Under the pieces are notes generated by a model. It did no database searches and was not told the DNA's origin. It saw only the letters and a program-made list of their open reading frames with translations. The translations under genes and the position numbers were made by a program. DNA of 12,753 nt from Methanomassiliicoccales archaeon (GTDB taxonomy: Archaea > Thermoplasmatota > Thermoplasmata > Methanomassiliicoccales > JACIVX01), in assembly GCA_028679985.1 (NCBI GenBank), contig JAJRAH010000029.1:1-12753 (forward strand). The letters are read 5' to 3'. Positions within the stretch are counted from its first letter, which is position 1. Each line of letters opens with the position of its first letter. Shown in pieces: positions 11,625 through 12,753 of the stretch.

Positions 11625-12753
11625 ATGAAAACGACTCCTTTGCATGACTTCCACGTCGAATCAGGGGCGAGGATGATCGAATTCGCAGGCTGGGAGATGC
11701 CGGTTCAATACAGGAGCATCTCAGAAGAGCATCTCACGGTAAGGAACGCTGCTGGTATGTTCGACGTATCTCACATGGGCGACGTCATCATCCGGAGGGA
11801 AAAGGCGGAGGATCTGCTAAGGAGACTCTTGACCAATGACGTGAAAGACATGCCGGTCGGCCAGGCTCTGTACTCCCACATCCTCGATGAGGAGGGCAGG
11901 ATCATGGACGACACTATTGTGACCAGAATCCTAGACGGTGAGTATCTCGTTGTGCCGAATGCGTCTACAACACCAAAGATACTTTCCTGGATTCGTCAGC
12001 ATGCAGACGGGCAGGAAATCGTCGATGCGAGCGACCGGCTTTCCTGCATCGCGCTTCAGGGCCCCAGAGCACAAGAGATTCTTCAGAAGATGACCGTCTA
12101 CGACCTCTCCACGATGAAGAGGTTCACCGGTGATTTCGTCGACCTTTCCATCGGGGAAAACCCTATCCCGATCATACCTCATGATTTCGAGCCGCAAGGG
12201 TTCCTCACGGACGTCTTCGCTTTCGAGTTGATGCAGAAATCGACCGCGCCGCCGAAGACCCACCTGGAATTTGCGGAGAAGTGCTACATCTCCAGAACCG
12301 GATACACCGGCGAAGACGGCTTCGAGATACTGCTCGAGAATGCATCCGCTAAGGTCCTATGGAACATACTCCTATACATAGGAAGAGACCGCGGACTCGT
12401 TCCCGTAGGACTCGGGGCCAGGGATACTCTGCGCCTCGAGATGGGTTACCTGCTCTCCGGCACAGATTTCGATGGCACGCAGACATCACTGCAGACAGGA
12501 CCCGCCTGGGTCATAAAGTGGGACCACGACTTCATAGGACGCACCGCCCTGCTCGAACAGAAACAGAGAAGTGACTATCAGAGACTCGCGGGCGTTGAGA
12601 TTCTTGAGAAGGGAATACCCCGCCACGGCTACGCGATAATGAAGAACGCTGAGGAGGTCGGGAGGATTACAAGCGGGACGATGTCCCCGTCGCTGAAGAA
12701 GGGTATAGGGCTCGGATATATCGGCCCTCCTTACGACGCGATAGGTACTGACA
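11625..12753 (+). CDS. gcvT: Glycine cleavage system T protein (aminomethyltransferase), partial
   Basis: GcvT transfers the methylene carbon from the aminomethyl-lipoyl arm of H protein to tetrahydrofolate, releasing ammonia. The frame runs uninterrupted from ATG 11625 to the window end (376 codons, no stop), so the 3' end is missing. Motifs: LHDFHVESGARMIEFAGWEMPVQY at the N-terminus, MFDVSHMGD (45-53), RLLTNDV, IMDDT (D95-D96, the folate/catalytic acid region), ALQGPRAQ (143-150), ISRTGYTGEDGFE (222-234), LGARDTLRLEMGY and PAWVIKW. About 40 residues (around 171-213) between KRFTGD and the ISRTGYTGE block exceed the usual short linker. Other glycine-cleavage genes would be expected downstream but are outside the window. 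Confidence 0.95.
   Translation, partial: MKTTPLHDFHVESGARMIEFAGWEMPVQYRSISEEHLTVRNAAGMFDVSHMGDVIIRREKAEDLLRRLLTNDVKDMPVGQALYSHILDEEGRIMDDTIVTRILDGEYLVVPNASTTPKILSWIRQHADGQEIVDASDRLSCIALQGPRAQEILQKMTVYDLSTMKRFTGDFVDLSIGENPIPIIPHDFEPQGFLTDVFAFELMQKSTAPPKTHLEFAEKCYISRTGYTGEDGFEILLENASAKVLWNILLYIGRDRGLVPVGLGARDTLRLEMGYLLSGTDFDGTQTSLQTGPAWVIKWDHDFIGRTALLEQKQRSDYQRLAGVEILEKGIPRHGYAIMKNAEEVGRITSGTMSPSLKKGIGLGYIGPPYDAIGTD

Overview
The window is archaeal and most likely euryarchaeal. It encodes a TATA-binding protein, an Orc1/Cdc6-type AAA+ protein, archaeal-type FtsZ, SecE/Sec61-gamma, Spt5, and the L11-L1-L10-L12 ribosomal block with archaeal P0/P1-style tails. Promoters are TATA boxes preceded by purine-A-rich BRE-like bases, and GTG and TTG starts occur. 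The moderately high G+C, the GC-rich third codon positions and the gene content suggest a Thermoplasmata-like lineage, but that placement is an inference.

Layout. A small unknown ORF (140-394) lies between two copies of a 35-nt imperfect direct repeat. After a 276-nt gap with promoter elements come tbp and a TatD-like (COG1099-type) metal-dependent hydrolase, 3 nt apart. Convergent to them is a short acylphosphatase gene, and its upstream region faces the promoter of the first of two tandem ftsZ genes. A 257-nt spacer with a hairpin, a 12-bp palindrome and a TATA box separates the two ftsZ genes. The second ftsZ leads into secE, spt5 and rpl11, which are close or overlapping. A new TATA box and a structured leader precede rpl1-rpl10-rpl12. 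A small helical protein of unknown function is convergent to rpl12. Divergent from it are a NIF3-family gene and an Orc1/Cdc6-family gene whose start and stop codons overlap. The window ends inside gcvT (glycine cleavage T protein). After start correction no stretch longer than 300 nt lacks a gene.

How the genes fit together. ftsZ-secE-spt5-rpl11-rpl1-rpl10-rpl12 is a widely conserved euryarchaeal block linking division, protein export, transcription elongation and the ribosomal stalk. Four things stand out. Spt5 has an extra N-terminal domain of about 155 residues that looks like a beta-sandwich. The rpl1 leader folds into two helices joined by an asymmetric loop that runs into the Shine-Dalgarno sequence, like an L1 autoregulatory site. 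Both tandem FtsZ proteins look FtsZ1-type rather than an FtsZ1/FtsZ2 pair. The Cdc6-like protein departs from the usual sensor-1 motif. Starts were moved from the longest ORF for the first small gene (to 140), the acylphosphatase (to 2374), the second ftsZ (GTG 3935), rpl1 (TTG 6807) and the small minus-strand gene (to 9202), using Shine-Dalgarno sequences, TATA positions, codon composition and paralogue N-termini.
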